From Brasenia schreberi (Eukaryota; Streptophyta; Magnoliopsida; Nymphaeales; Cabombaceae), in contig JAYKKT010000091.1 in assembly GCA_036023115.1 (NCBI GenBank), positions 35,265,501-35,329,500 of the forward strand: a stretch of 64,000 nucleotides of DNA. The letters run 5' to 3'. Both the position numbers and the translations under genes were made by a program. Shown one piece after another: positions 45,991 through 57,134 of this stretch (positions within the stretch are counted from its first letter, which is position 1; each line of letters begins with the position of its first letter). The notes beneath the pieces were generated by a model, which saw only the letters and a list, made by a program, of their open reading frames with translations, did no database searches and had not been told where the DNA came from.

Positions 45991-47101
45991 CATTGTCTTT
46001 TTTTTACTCTTTCAAGATACAATATTACCACCAAGTAAGGTAATATAACCTGTAGTTGATTTTCGATCATCATATGAACTAGCCCAATCTACATCAGAAT
46101 AAAGTTCAATATCTACATTTGATGATTTAGAATATAGTAGACCCATTCTTGAAGTTGATTTAAGGTATCGAAGAATTCTATACACTGCATCCATGTGATT
46201 TTTGATTGGTGAATGCATATCTGCTCACAATACCAACTACATATGTAATGTCTGGGCGAGTTATAGTCAAATATATGAGTTTGTCATCTAGTTTCTGATA
46301 TTTGTGAATATCTTTCATCTCTTCACTATCACCACTGAAAAATTTCTGATTTACTTTCATAAGAATGTCACTAAGTTTACACTCTAGCATATGTGTTTCT
46401 TTAAGAAGATCCATTAAGTATTTTCGTTGAGTTAGGAAGATACCTATGTTAGAGTAGAGAACTTCTATGTCCAAAAAATAGTGAAGCCGACCCAAATCTT
46501 TAACATCAAATAATTTATGTAGATTCATTTTTAACTTGGATATTTTTTCAAGATCATCTCCAGTGACAATTATGTCATCGACATAAACAGCAAGAATAGA
46601 TATTTTGGGTCATTTCTTAAAGAATATTGTATGATCATTGAGGCTTCTGCTGTATCCCAGACTGCAAACTGCTTTGCTGAATTTATCAAACCAAGCTCTT
46701 GGAGACTGTTTTAACCCATATATGGCCTTATTGAGTTTGCACACTCTGTTAGAAGATGTTTTTATATTCATACCTGGAGGTAGTTCCATATACACTTTTT
46801 CAGTCAAATCTCCTTATAGGAAATCATTTTTAACATCCAATTGCCATAGATCCCATCTCAAATTTGCTGCCATACTGAGAAGTATTATAATTGAAGTGAG
46901 TTTAGCCACCGGTGCAAACGTTTCTGTGTAATCAATGTCGTATGATTGGCTGTATCCTTTAGCAACCAATTTGGCTTTGTATCTTTCCATTGTTCCGTCT
47001 GCCTTATACTTGATAGTAAATACCCACTTGCATCCAACAATATTCCTATTAGAGTGTAGCTGTGTGATGGTGCATGTATTGTTTTTCACCAGTGCGTTCA
47101 A
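45991..47101 (-). pseudogene. COP-D RT and RNase H (N-terminal part)
   Basis: Minus strand: RT begins near 47101 with IVGCKWVFTIKYKADGTMER, AKLVAKGYSQSYDIDYTETF and APVAKLTSI (46814-47101); then VYMELPPGM, NKAIYGLKQSPRAWFDKF (46610-46807); AVYVDDIIVTGDD around 46560-46590 with the catalytic YVDD intact; LHYFLDIEVLY (46178-46528); and RNase H SDVDWASSYDDRKSTTGYIT (46012-46218). Frame changes at about 46808, 46600 and 46200. Confidence 0.9.
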
Positions 47102-47389
47102 TTATTCTTCAATTGCAGCCTTCCATAAGGGGCATTTGATTGCTTCTTCAAACTTCGAAGGAGTTTTATGTTTCTCAGTATTCATAACAAAGTTTTGATA
47201 ATTTTGAGAGGTATTATCATATGAAACATAATTAGAAATTGGATAGCGTGCACATGTATGTTTACCTTTGCGAATAGCAATAGGCTTCTCCAGGTCATCT
47301 TCCACCTGCAATTGAGGATCTGATTCAGGGGAAATCTCTTTAGTACATTGTTCTTCTTGAGAGTAAACAATCTTCCGCAGTCCTTTCTT

Positions 47390-48350
47390 TTACGTTAGAA
47401 TCTCTTTTGATTGCTGTACCTTCTCACTCTGATCAGCTGTATCATCATACTCCCACTCACTAGGAACTAGTGGAAGAACAAAAGGTGGAGAAAGAATATT
47501 TGATTCCTTGTGAGAAGAGTAATAGGGAATAAACTCTAAAAAGGTGACATCCATGTAAAAATATAGTTTTTTAAGCAGAGGGTCATAGCATTTATACCTT
47601 TTTTGAGAGTTCGAATAGCCAAGAAAAATACATTTCACTGACTTTGCATCAAGTTTATTCTGATGAGGAAGATGGATATGTACAAAACAGGTACACCCAA
47701 AGATACGAGGGATAAGATGAAAGGGTTTCAATTCTTTATCAAGGTACTGAATAGGACTTTCTCCCTGGATTGTATTGCTTGGCATTCTATTGATTAGATA
47801 AACGGCAGTAAGGACAACTTCTCCCCAGTAGTATTTAGGAACATTATTTTGGAATAATAGAGTTCTGGCTACCTCTAAAATATGACGATTTTTTCTTTCG
47901 GTAATTCCATTCTGTTGGGGTGTATAAGGACAGGTAGTCTGATGAATAATCCCCTATGATCGGAAATAATCTTGTAACTGATTGCTAATGTATTCTCCCC
48001 CATTTGATCGAAGAATTTTTAGAGAAGCATTAAATTGAGTACAAATAAATTTATGCACAATGGAAAAGATAAAGGAAACTTCAAATTTCGTTTTTATTAA
48101 ATAAATGATAGTAAGACGAGTATAATTATCAATAAAGGAGACAAAATACTTATAACCAAACAAGGAAGTAACAGGACTAGGACCCCATATATCAGAATTA
48201 AGAAGTTTAAATGGTTGAGATCTCTGAGAGTCACTTAAAGGGTAAGTGGCTCTTTGGTGTTTCCCAAGTTGACAGACTTCACATTCAAACTGAGATTTAT
48301 TAGACTAGACTTGAAGTTGAGGAATAACATATGAAATTTTTGACACCGGG
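47390..48350 (-). pseudogene. COP-D integrase
   Basis: Core around 48163-47954: YFVSFIDNYTRLTIIYLIKT (first catalytic Asp in FID), with SNGGEYISNQLQDYF (Glu region). C-terminal part 47785-47390: MPSNTIQGESPIQYL, HLIPRIFGCTCFVHIH, KCIFLGYSNSQKRYKCYDP. The His-containing N-terminal zinc region is traceable upstream (about 48250) but broken. Confidence 0.87.
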
Positions 48351-48566
48351 AGATGACCAATATGATAATGCCAAAGACGAAGATCTGCATCTTCAATTGC
48401 GGTTGCTGAAACATTGTAAGAAATCAGAGGCCGAGAGTGATCTTCAAGAATGTATAAACCCTTCTATAGTTTATCATATCTAAAGATTTTTTTCGTCTTC
48501 AGATCCTGAAATACACAACCAGTAGGATGAAAGGTTACACAACAATCCAATGTACGAGTTAAAGCG

Positions 48567-49130
48567 CTAACTGAAAGCAGATTTATCAGAAAACTGAGAA
48601 CATGATAAACTGAATGTAAATCCTACACTTCCCTGTCCAATTATATAAGAGTATGAACCATCTGTCAACTTAATTGGTTCCTGTTTTTGGAGAGTCCTGT
48701 ATACTGAGAAACACAATAAATCTCTTACCATATGATCGGTAGCCTCAGAATCAATTATCCAAGTTTTGGAGTGAGAAGAAGGAAGGTAATTACCCTTTAC
48801 ACTATGTGTAGTCTGTGCCACTATAACTTGGGATGAAGAAGACGAGGATTTTTCAGATAGTTTATGTTCTAGACTCTCTATCCTTTTTATAATCTCTTGA
48901 ATTCCATCTGAGCTTGGAGTTGAACTTTCAACAGAGTGAACTGAGGGATTGCGATTTCTATAATACTCAGGTTTACCATGTAATTCCCAACAGTGATCTC
49001 TGGTGTGACGCGATTTGCCACAATGAGAGTAAACAAGTTTTTCTCTCTCATCTGAATTAAATCGACCCCGGCCACGTCTACGACTTTGGTGTCCACCTCT
49101 GCCACGAAAGTGAGAACTATCTCCTCTTAC
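48567..49130 (-). pseudogene. COP-D zinc knuckle and protease
   Basis: CCHC knuckle HCGKSRHTRDHCWELHG lies on the minus strand at about 49030, out of frame with the longest ORF there. Protease follows at 48821-48567: HSKTWIIDSEATDHM, where the active-site triad normally reads DSG; here Gly is replaced by Glu. A single G-to-A change would explain it. Confidence 0.85.
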
Positions 49131-49198
49131 TTGAAGAGCATGCTGATCTGTATTAGTAACATGATCATTCTCAAGATTCCTGCGATCTTCTTCTATGA

Positions 49199-49840
49199 TT
49201 AATAAGAGTAAACGGTGCCCAAAGAAGGAAGCTCTTCTCTGCCTAAAATATTCGGTTTTACTGACTCAAATTCTGGATTCACACCCCATAATAAATCAAA
49301 TACTTTCTTCTTTTCAATCTCAATGATTCTTTCATTATAATAAGCAGAACACTTGATATTCGTATAATAGAGGAGTTCATCCCAAAGACCTCGGAGATCT
49401 GCATAATATTCACTGATAGACTGAGTGACTTGTTTGCACTTTCTGATTCTTTCCAGTATCTCATATTCTTTTGCAACATTCTTCTTTCGAGAATAAACCT
49501 CAGCTACTGCACACCAAATCTCATGAGCAGATTCTAAAAACATAAAAGTTTTGGCAATTAATGAAATCATTGATTGTAGCAACCAAGATGATATCAATGC
49601 ATCTTCTCTTTTCCAGTTAGGATAGAGAATATCTTGAGGCTCTCGAATTGGAGTATGACCCATTAGATGTGCCCATCTCCCCCTTGCTACAATCGCAAGT
49701 TCCACTGATCTTATCCATTCCAAGTAATTTCGACCATCTAATTTAGTCGTTGTAATCTGAAATTTTTTTGTCTTTTCCAACGAAATTGATTGTTCACCAG
49801 TATTAAAGGAACTTTCAATGCTTTTCTCTTTGCCAGCCAT
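49199..49840 (-). CDS. COP-D Gag, N-terminal 213 residues open
   Basis: Structural protein of the Copia particle. Open from the ATG at 49840: MAGKEKSIESSFNTGEQS, then KFQITTTKLDGRNYLEWIRS, VELAIVARGRWAHLMGHTP, EDALISSWLLQSMISLIAKT, FMFLESAHEIWCAVAEVYSR and REELPSLGTVYSY before a TAA. This is the DUF4219/UBN2-type Copia gag up to just before the zinc knuckle. In an intact element the frame continues into the knuckle and pol; here the early stop cuts it. The least damaged Copia ORF in the window. Confidence 0.88.
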   Translation of the reverse strand: MAGKEKSIESSFNTGEQSISLEKTKKFQITTTKLDGRNYLEWIRSVELAIVARGRWAHLMGHTPIREPQDILYPNWKREDALISSWLLQSMISLIAKTFMFLESAHEIWCAVAEVYSRKKNVAKEYEILERIRKCKQVTQSISEYYADLRGLWDELLYYTNIKCSAYYNERIIEIEKKKVFDLLWGVNPEFESVKPNILGREELPSLGTVYSY

Positions 49841-50556
49841 GGATCAAGAAGTATACGAAAAGTTACCTAGATTGTCTTCAGAAATATGATTTTGTAATTC
49901 TTCAAATCATAATCAATAAAAAAATAGAGCTGATCAACAACCCAAACATATGGTAACAAATCTGCCGTAAACTGATTGCTTGAATGAAGTAGTTTGCTGA
50001 TGTACTACACCAAACTGATTTCTTGAAATCTTTTGTCAAGATTCAGAGTTACTCAATCTCACACAATAGACTTTCACAAGTAGTAGACCGTAAATGCTAT
50101 GAAATAATCACAATATATGAATCAGTCCACTAGACAGAAATCGTGCATATTCACCATGAAATTCTTGAAACCATAAAGGAAAAACTTATATTTCTTCACT
50201 ACGTCTACCCCTTGATCGTGATTCTTCACCGCTTGATAGTCGTTGAGAATATGCACAGAACCTGCCATCTATAAATCGCAGGTTGAGATTACAGCCGATT
50301 AATACAGAGTCTCCCAATAATAAATCCCTAATGAAGGCTCTACGAAATCTCAATAAAGTCTTTTGAATATTTTGAATAGTCTTCTGCTCCAGTGCAGTCT
50401 TGAAGAACAGTCAAAATAAGATCACGGCCAAGGTCACAAACAAGGAGACAATCAATGAATGATTTTTCCCAGATGTGGAGAATGTCTTCCCGCACACTTA
50501 TCATATTCGTTTACAAAAAAAACACCGATTTATAGGCCTTCTAGGCTCTGATACCA
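49841..50556 (-). other. COP-D untranslated leader with PBS
   Basis: About 715 bases between the gag ATG and the 5' LTR. The PBS (minus TGGTATCAGAGCC; plus GGCTCTGATACCA at 50544-50556) touches the LTR. No ORF of note. Confidence 0.85.
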
Positions 50557-50824
50557 TATTGATAAGAATAATGATATTATTGATCAAAATATAAATGAAA
50601 CTTATCAACTCCAAGGAAGAAGACTCATAACTCCACTATGGTTGCCGCCACTTTCTTTTCTACTTAATGACATAACCCTAATGACACCTATTTAAACACT
50701 GCTTAACTTAATTTCCTAATCTACCCCTAATAAGTGTTAATTATTACTAAAGTAACATGACACTTAAAAAGACGTGAAACAACTAATGACTCTATTCAAA
50801 CTACTCTATTAACATCTCTTAACA
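50557..50824 (-). repeat. COP-D 5' LTR
   Basis: 268 bp, same ends as the 42001-42300 LTR, lacking the 42061-42082 inverted-repeat segment; few other differences. Confidence 0.92.
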
Positions 50825-50829
50825 TTAAA

Positions 50830-53790
50830 GACTCCCATTCTCGGTCTCATGATCCGACATGGCAATGGGATATACCAGTTGAGGGTTCGACATTAAAGAT
50901 AAGATGTTTGTTTTGTGAGAAGGTGGTTAGTGGTGGAATTTCACGATTGAAATACCACCTAACAGGGACTAAGAAAGAAGTTGTTCCTTGTACAGGTAGA
51001 GTTAGAAGCTTGCCAGAAGGCATTAAATGGAAATGTCTTCAGATTGAGAGCATACAAGAGAGGAAACAACAAAAGGATGATTTAGGGATGCTCAAGATTT
51101 TTCAAGTGGAAGTGGTAGAAGAGAAAGCTCAGGAAGGAGTAGAGGAATAGTTGCTTATAGCATACATTATCAAAAAGCCAAGAAAGACCATCCAAAGAAA
51201 ATTTGGATTGGATCTGGACCATAAATATCCAGATCCATATCCAAATAGTGTTTGGATTTGGGTCGATCCAAATAGTGTTTGGATTTGGATCAGATCTAGA
51301 CCAAAATATCCAGATCCATATCCATAAAAATGTTGGATTTGGATCGGATATGGATCTCAAAATATCCGAGATCCAAGATCTATATCCAAATAGTGTTTGG
51401 ATCGAACATGGATTCCACGATCCAAACCCAAGACCCATATCCAAGACCCACCTCATTTGCCTATAAATAGGAGTGAGGGGGTCCCCAAAAGCTCACGTGA
51501 AAATCCTTGGAGGAGCTTGGAGGAGAGAGAAGGGATTAAGGTGAGTGCTTAGTGCTTTCTTAATTTTGTTTAGTGGGTTAATTGTGGGCTAAATGGGATT
51601 AAGTGTGGGCTGCACCACCATCCGGGCTGAACATACCTGCGCGTGGAAGGCGTGAAGTGGTGGCGACACCCTTAAGCACCACCTAACCGGCCATCCCCCT
51701 TTGGTAAGCCTAAAACACCCTAAACCACTCTATCTCTAACCCTCTAAACCACCCTAAACCGACACCACTTAATCCCCCACAGCACCCATAATCCCAACCA
51801 CCTCCGGCCTGCCACCCCAACCGACGTACTCCCTTTACACCAGCCACCTCCCATCATCACTCGAACACCCCGCGCACCCCGCACGTGCCCCGCTCCCGCG
51901 CCGCGCGCCTCCTTGATGCCGCACGCCTCCCGCGCCCTGCGCCTCCTTGGCGCTTGTCACCCTTTAGCCGACCTACTGCCCCTACCTAACACCGACTCCC
52001 TACCTTCACCCTACCACTACCACCGACTCCCTACCTTCACCCTCCCACTACCACCGACTCCCTGCCACCCTACCACGCCACCGACCTGCCATACACCACC
52101 TCCTAGCCTAACATCCACAGCCATCACCCCGACTCCCTTCATCACTTCCATCACCATACTCCTTGGCCTACCCCTGCCACCTTGCCTTACACTCCCACTC
52201 CACACCCTAACGCTAGAACATAACCCCACAAAAGCCATAAGCCACGCACCCTACTTGGCCTCCTCTTAGCACTACACGTGGTGCTCAATCTAGAATTCGT
52301 GGTGCTATGCCTTCATAACAACTGCATGATCAGGCAGACCTTGCAGTGGGCAGATGCTTTTATGATTCATGCATTCCATTTAATGCAACAAACATTGTTT
52401 ATTTCGAAGCAATGACAGATGCAATTGCTAATATTGGTCGAGGAGATAAGATGCCCTCTTATCAAAAGTTAAGAGGAAATATATTAGATAAGACTGTCGT
52501 TGAAGTGTAAGAATATTGTTCAACTTTGAAAGAGTCATGGAAGGAGACATGATGCACTATCATGACAGATGGATGAACACATAAGCGAGGAAGGACCTTG
52601 CTAAACTTTCTTGTCTACTGTCCTAAATGACTTATGTTTTTGAGATCTGTAGACATGTCAGAGGAGAGGTATACTGCAGAGATCCTAAGGCAAGAGTTTG
52701 ATAAGGTGATATGCGAGGTTGAGCAAGAGAACGTAGTCCAATTCATTACAGATAATGCAGCTAACTATACTGCAATTGGGAATGAGTTAGCCGATACTTA
52801 TGGGACTTTCTATTAGACACCATGCGCAACCCATTGTTTAGATTTATCATTGAGGATATTGGTGAGATGGATGAGATAAAGGCAGCAACTGAGTGTTGCC
52901 AAGATATCACCAGATTTATCTACAACCATACCTTTGTATTATGTATGATGAGGAGATATACAAATGGTACAGAGCTTCTTCGTACAGTTGTAACTCGTTT
53001 TGTAATTAATTTCTTATATGTACAGAGTATTATGAGAGAGAACCAAGTTTTGAAGATAATGTTCTCTTCAGATGAGTGACAACAATTTGCAGAGTTGCCT
53101 CAAAATAGAAAAAACATAAAGTTGAATTAGATTTCAGAGACAGTATTGAGGAGTACATTTTGGAATGCATGTCTTAGACTGTTCCGTATTATATGTCCTT
53201 TAGTAAAGGTTTTGGGATTGACTGATAGACAGGAGAAACCATGTATGGGCTACCTTTATGAAGCCATGGATAAGGCAAAAGAAGCTATTAAAAATAATTT
53301 TAATGAAAAAAGAGAGATTATGTGCCCTGTGGAAAATTATAGATAATAGGAACAAACAATTGCATCAGTCTATTCATGTAGCAACATATTATCTAAACCC
53401 AACATTAAGGTACTCAGCAAGCTTCAAAAGAGACGGTGAGGTTAATCGAGGCATCATTGATTGTATAGATAGATTAGTCCCTGATGAGAGCAGAGTAGAT
53501 GCTATACATTATGATAGAGTAGAGGCAATTGAAAAATGTAAATAGAGAAGAAAGCCAATTTGATCCAATAAGTTTGAATATTTATGATATATTAGAAGAC
53601 TGGATTATATAAGATAGCGAATAAAATGCCCTCCTAACTGAAGAAGACATTGCATGGATTAATTTGGAAGGAGCGCAACAACATTATCAAGGAGATGAAT
53701 ATTTTGATTTTGAAGGATAAGGTGGTGATGAGGATCTTTAGCAAGGAGAAGACGAAGATTATTTAGTTGATGATCCTGATTACAATAAAT
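50830..53790 (+). pseudogene. hAT-2 transposase remnant
   Basis: BED finger (RCLFCEKVVSGGISRLKYHL, 50880-51000), linker broken by the insert at 51171-52258, then the DUF659 region: MFLRSVDMSEERYTAEILRQ, VQFITDNAANYTAIGNELAD (52634-52816), ATECCQDITRFIYNHTFV (52822-53079), MGYLYEAMDKAKEAIKNN, and the acidic tail to 53790. Many stops. Directly after DESRVDAIH the sequence jumps to QLKNVNREES (53545), so the hATC dimerisation exon is deleted. The QLKNVNRE junction shows the frame that hAT-3 has lost. Confidence 0.87.
51171..52258 (+). repeat. GC-rich dispersed repeat inserted in hAT-2
   Basis: It lies between AGCATACATT (51170) and the CACTACACGTGGTGCTC text of the transposase, with about 10 transposase bases missing and no target duplication. 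First 350 bases: GGATTTGGATC/CAGATCCATATCC words, then a TATAAATAGG box (51461-51470), a GGAGGAGCTTGGAGGAGAGAG leader, then C-rich simple sequence. It matches about 26,400-27,600 in reverse orientation. The Pro/Thr/His-rich ORF 51913-52269 is a product of the C-rich words. Confidence 0.7.
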
Positions 53791-54072
53791 AAATGTAAAT
53801 GTATTTCATTTTTTGCTTCAAATTATGTAATTATTTTTCAATTTTTCAATGGTGAATGATCAAATCATCAATATGTACTAAACTTTGCATTATATGAATT
53901 CTTTGCAATCACCATATTTTTTCTATTTTTTTATTTTTAAATATTTTTTCTATTTTTTCTTATTTTTTAATATATTTTATATTTTTTATTATTAAAGTAT
54001 AATACGATACGCCCGTATCGTGAAGCAAAATGATACTCGATACGATACGCGTCGAACAACAATGCTTTCCAC

Positions 54073-54845
54073 TGAAATCTGAGCTCTAGGTAGTGTGTAT
54101 AGCTCATTCCTTAGTTCACCACGTCCAAAGGTTCTTCCAGTCTTTAGATTCTGAAAAACACAACTAGAGGGCGAAAAAGTGACTAAATAATTCATATCTC
54201 TAACCAAGGAACTTATTAAAAATAGATTTATTGAGAATTTGAGAATATATATCACTAAATTAAGCTTGAGATTGTTTGCTCGAATTACTTCCTTTCTCTA
54301 CATTGGAATCAAGGAACCATTTGCCACTTTCACACAATGAGGTGTGGAAGTAACTTCATACTTTATAAAATTAGACTTATCTCCTACCATATGATCGATA
54401 GCCCCTGAGTCTATAACCCATAAATTAGAGCATGCAGAATTTATAAGAAAGGAGTTACCACTAATACTATAGGAAGTAGGATAACTTAATTCAGTCTTTG
54501 GTGAAGAGGTTGAAGGTTGGTCATGCCGTTTTGTTTCTATTTCTGCAAGTTTTTTCTTCAATTCTTTAATTTCATTTGCAGAACTTAGTTCAGTTTTCCT
54601 TTTGGACGTGACTGCCACATGACTACCATAATCCTTATGTTCTGTTGGTCTTCTAATAATCTTCCAACAATGTTCGTGGGTGTGTCTCCTTTTCCCATAA
54701 TGAGTACACTGCAATTTGTTCTTATCAGCATAATGCTGAATTCTTCATCTTCCTCGACCTCTGACTGAATCTCTTTCTTTCTAATAATTAATTTGCCCTC
54801 TACCATCAAATGCAAATTTCTTAGCTTCTATATGTTCTCCTTTCT
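54073..54845 (-). pseudogene. COP-B zinc knuckle and protease
   Basis: 54714-54298: QCTHYGKRRHTHEHCWKI (CCHC, first Cys shifted), ELKKKLAEIETKRHDQPST, NSFLINSACSNLWVIDSGAI, DHMVGD, CVKVANGSLIPM. The protease triad DSG is intact. Further pre-integrase text runs to 54073, where the hAT-2 target duplication cuts it. The right side is cut by LINE RTE-10. Confidence 0.85.
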
Positions 54846-55925
54846 TCCTTTTACATGATAGTTATTGATCTAGAAAAAGCTTACCATAGGGTACCGAGGG
54901 AGGTTCTTTGGAGAATCTTAGAAAAAAGACGTATCCCATTGACATACATTAACCTTATAAGAGACATGTACGATGGTGCAAAAACATGTGTGAGGACTCA
55001 TGAAGGAATGACAGACTTCTTTGAAGTTAATATTGGGTTACATAAAGGATCAACTTTAAGTCCATACTTATTTATAATGGTGATTGATGAGTTAACAAAC
55101 ATATTCAAGATGAAATAGCTTGGTGTATGTTAATTGCATGTTAGTGGAGGAGTCAAAGGAAAAAGTTAATAGAAAATTGGAACTATGGAGAGAAACATTA
55201 GAAAGCAAAGGCCTCCGACTTAGTAGAACAAGGATAGAATATATGGAACGTAAGTTTGATCATTTGGTTACTTCAGAAGACATAGAAATTAAAATTGGCA
55301 CATATTGCATCCCCCAAAAAGAAAGTTTTAAATACCTAGGGTCAAATTTTCATAGTGACGAAAGAATTGATAGAGATGTTACACATGGAATTAATGTTGG
55401 TTGGTTAAAATGGAGAGGAGCATAAGGTATTCTTTGTGATAAGAAGATACCATTAAAGTTAAAAGGTAAATATTATAGAGTAGCAATTAGGCCTGCCATG
55501 TTTTATGGTTCTGAGTGTTGGGCAGTTAACCATCAACATGTACAAAAGATGTCTCTGACAGAAATGAAGATGTTGAAATAGATGAGTGGTCATATAAGAA
55601 AAGACTGTATATATAATGAGGTTATTAGAAACAAATTAGGAGTGGCATCAATAGAGGATAAAATGAGAGAATATTGATTAAGATGGTTTGGACATATAGA
55701 AAGAAGATCAAAAGAAGAACCTTTAAGAAGGTATGAAAAACTAAATTTAGAAAGTATTAAAAGAGCTAGAGGACTACCACAAAAGTGTTGGAAAGGAATA
55801 ATAAAGAATGATCTAGCTTATTGTGAGTTAACTGCTAATACAACACATGATAAAGCTCTGTGAAAACAAAGAATCCTTGGAGCCGACCCCGTCTAGTATG
55901 GGAAAAGGCTTAGTTGTTGTTGTTG
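54846..55925 (+). mobile_element. RTE LINE in COP-B gag (RTE-10)
   Basis: 5'-truncated at the VIDLEKAYHRVPREVLWR block, ending in GGCTTAGTTGTTGTTGTTG. Target duplication of about 17 bp with two mismatches (TATATGTTCTCCTTTCT at 54829-54845 and TATCTGTTCTCGTTTCT at 55926-55942). Open segments 54855-55118 and 55120-55425. The catalytic FADD segment is deleted between them (a short loss around 55110-55145). Confidence 0.9.
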
Positions 55926-55942
55926 TATCTGTTCTCGTTTCT

Positions 55943-56700
55943 CTAAATTTCTTCGATCTTCCTCCCTTAATAAGAGAGAGGATATTGTTCCTAGTGAGGA
56001 AAGTTCTTCCTTACTGAGAATATTTAGCTTCATTGATTCATATTCGGGAAACATTTCTCAGATATGTTAACACTTTTCGAATTTTACCATCTGTTGTTAT
56101 GTTTTATAGAGTGGGTGCACTCATTTTCAACAATATACCTTTGTTTGTTCCAAAGTCCCGTAATTCTCCATAATACTCACTGACAGATTTGGTTCCTTGG
56201 CGACATTTCCTTATTTTTTCAATGATCTTATACTCTTTGGTTGTATTCCTTTGTTTGGAATAAGCTTTCTCGATTGCAGATTAGATTTCTGCAGCCGATT
56301 TCATGTACATAAACATTTTACTAATGAAAGGATTCATTGATTAAATGAGCCATGAACTTACCAAGGCATCGTCTGCAGACCATTTTTCAAAATCTGCACT
56401 GTATTCTTCTGGTCATGACTGATTTTGTTTGATAATGGATAGTTTTCCTCGAGAGCGTAGGAAGTTTGATTGATCTTGCCCTGTATTCTTCTGGTCATGA
56501 CTGATTTTGTTTGATAATGGATAGTTTTCCTCGAGAGCGTAGGAAGTTTGATTGATCTTGCCCATTCCCTATAATTTCTTTCTTCTAGACAAATATTTGT
56601 AATTTGAAATGGTTTTAGCTTTTGATCATTACCATATTAAGCAACCTACAACTTCTCCTTTATCCTTCCTTCTATATGTTAAATGTGGTTTGATGAGAAA
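55943..56700 (-). pseudogene. COP-B gag remnant
   Basis: Minus strand from about 56680: QITNICLEERNYREW-like text, a broken GKINQTSYALEEN segment, FMYMKSAAEIQ, and the LSSLGTISSLLREEDRRNL region at about 55960. Many stops. Contains an 82-bp tandem duplication (56401-56564). Confidence 0.72.
56401..56564. repeat. 82-bp perfect tandem duplication in COP-B gag
   Basis: Units 56401-56482 and 56483-56564 begin GTATTCTTCTGGTCATGACT and are identical to within a base or two, in contrast to the decayed sequence around them. Confidence 0.93.
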
Positions 56701-56836
56701 TATCCAACAACTAGTCGATCTGTGGGATTCTTTGCTTTAGATCGACCTTCGGGTCTCCTCTTCTCTTTTGCTTCACACGCCACCCAATCTATTGGTTCAC
56801 CACGACTAAATCAACCTACAAAAGACTTTGATACCA

Positions 56837-57134
56837 TGAAAAAACAACAAGATTTAACAAAAATTACAGCAAAACTTGAGTGGAGAAGATGGCAGGGGTG
56901 CAATCGGCAACCTTGGTACTGCAGTCCCCTTTCTCTTTCTTCTTTTATTTCACGATAAAACTAACTGCTGCTGATAAGATTTTCACCTATTTAAATATCA
57001 GATATTACAATGTCTTAATTTACCTAAATACCATTAATGAGGCTTATTTAAAGCTATATTTAAAAACAAACTTAAGATATATAATACAAAAAATAAACAC
57101 AGGAAATTGGATCAGGTTTGCAGGGAGTCCACGA
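56837..57134 (-). repeat. COP-B 5' LTR (outer end truncated)
   Basis: The inner end TGAAAAAACAAC abuts the PBS (plus GACTTTGATACCA, 56824-56836). It matches 33395-33640. The first ~35-40 bases of the LTR are missing where it meets COP-A pol at 57134. Confidence 0.85.

Larger units (their letters stand above)
42001..50824 (-). mobile_element. COP-D: best preserved Copia, holding hAT-3
   Basis: LTRs 42001-42300 and 50557-50824, duplication TTAAA (41996-42000; 50825-50829). The PBS TGGTATCAGAGCC (minus) abuts the 5' LTR at 50556; the PPT is at 42301-42316. Right to left: gag (49840-49199, fully open), zinc knuckle (about 49030), protease (about 48745), integrase (about 48350-47390), RT (47101-46178) and RNase H (46218-45991 and 42659-42308, split by hAT-3). 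With hAT-3 removed, the RNase H text rejoins at ARST. YVDD (46574-46585) is intact. Protease reads DSEA in place of DSGA. A handful of stops/frameshifts break pol. Confidence 0.93.
41552..54064 (+). mobile_element. hAT-2: hAT transposon interrupted by COP-D
   Basis: Exact 8-bp target duplication CTTTCCAC (41544-41551; 54065-54072). 5' TIR CAGTGTTGTC at 41552, degenerate 3' TIR (AACAACAATG at 54064). Left arm 41552-42000 reaches just past the transposase start (ATGGCCGGAAAGGG). COP-D (42001-50824) interrupts it seven codons in, and the right arm resumes at 50825 with the TTAAA duplication. A second insert (51171-52258) lies in the Ser/Gly-rich linker. The transposase is otherwise recognisable but carries many stops. 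The left subterminal region is shorter in CGTATCG repeats than in hAT-3. Confidence 0.92.
33395..57134 (-). mobile_element. COP-B: reversed Copia retrotransposon, heavily interrupted
   Basis: Reading right to left: 5' LTR (57134-56837, its outer start lost), PBS (reverse complement of GACTTTGATACCA, 56824-56836), gag (about 56680-55943), LINE RTE-10, zinc knuckle and protease (54830-54073), hAT-2, integrase-RT-RNase H (41551-39050), hAT-1, RNase H end (33901-33691), PPT (33677-33692) and 3' LTR (33676-33395, outer end lost). With the two hATs removed, coding words rejoin, e.g. DSKTPIQIVSNPVYHERT across hAT-1. The YVDD catalytic box is intact (39734-39745), but many other stops are present. 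Both outer LTR ends are truncated, so no target duplication is visible. It sits inside COP-A. Confidence 0.87.

Noticed and set aside
51913..52269. Pro/Thr/Leu-rich ORF and its reverse-strand Gly/Val partner
   Set aside because: Both come from CCACC/CCTAC simple sequence within the GC-rich repeat.
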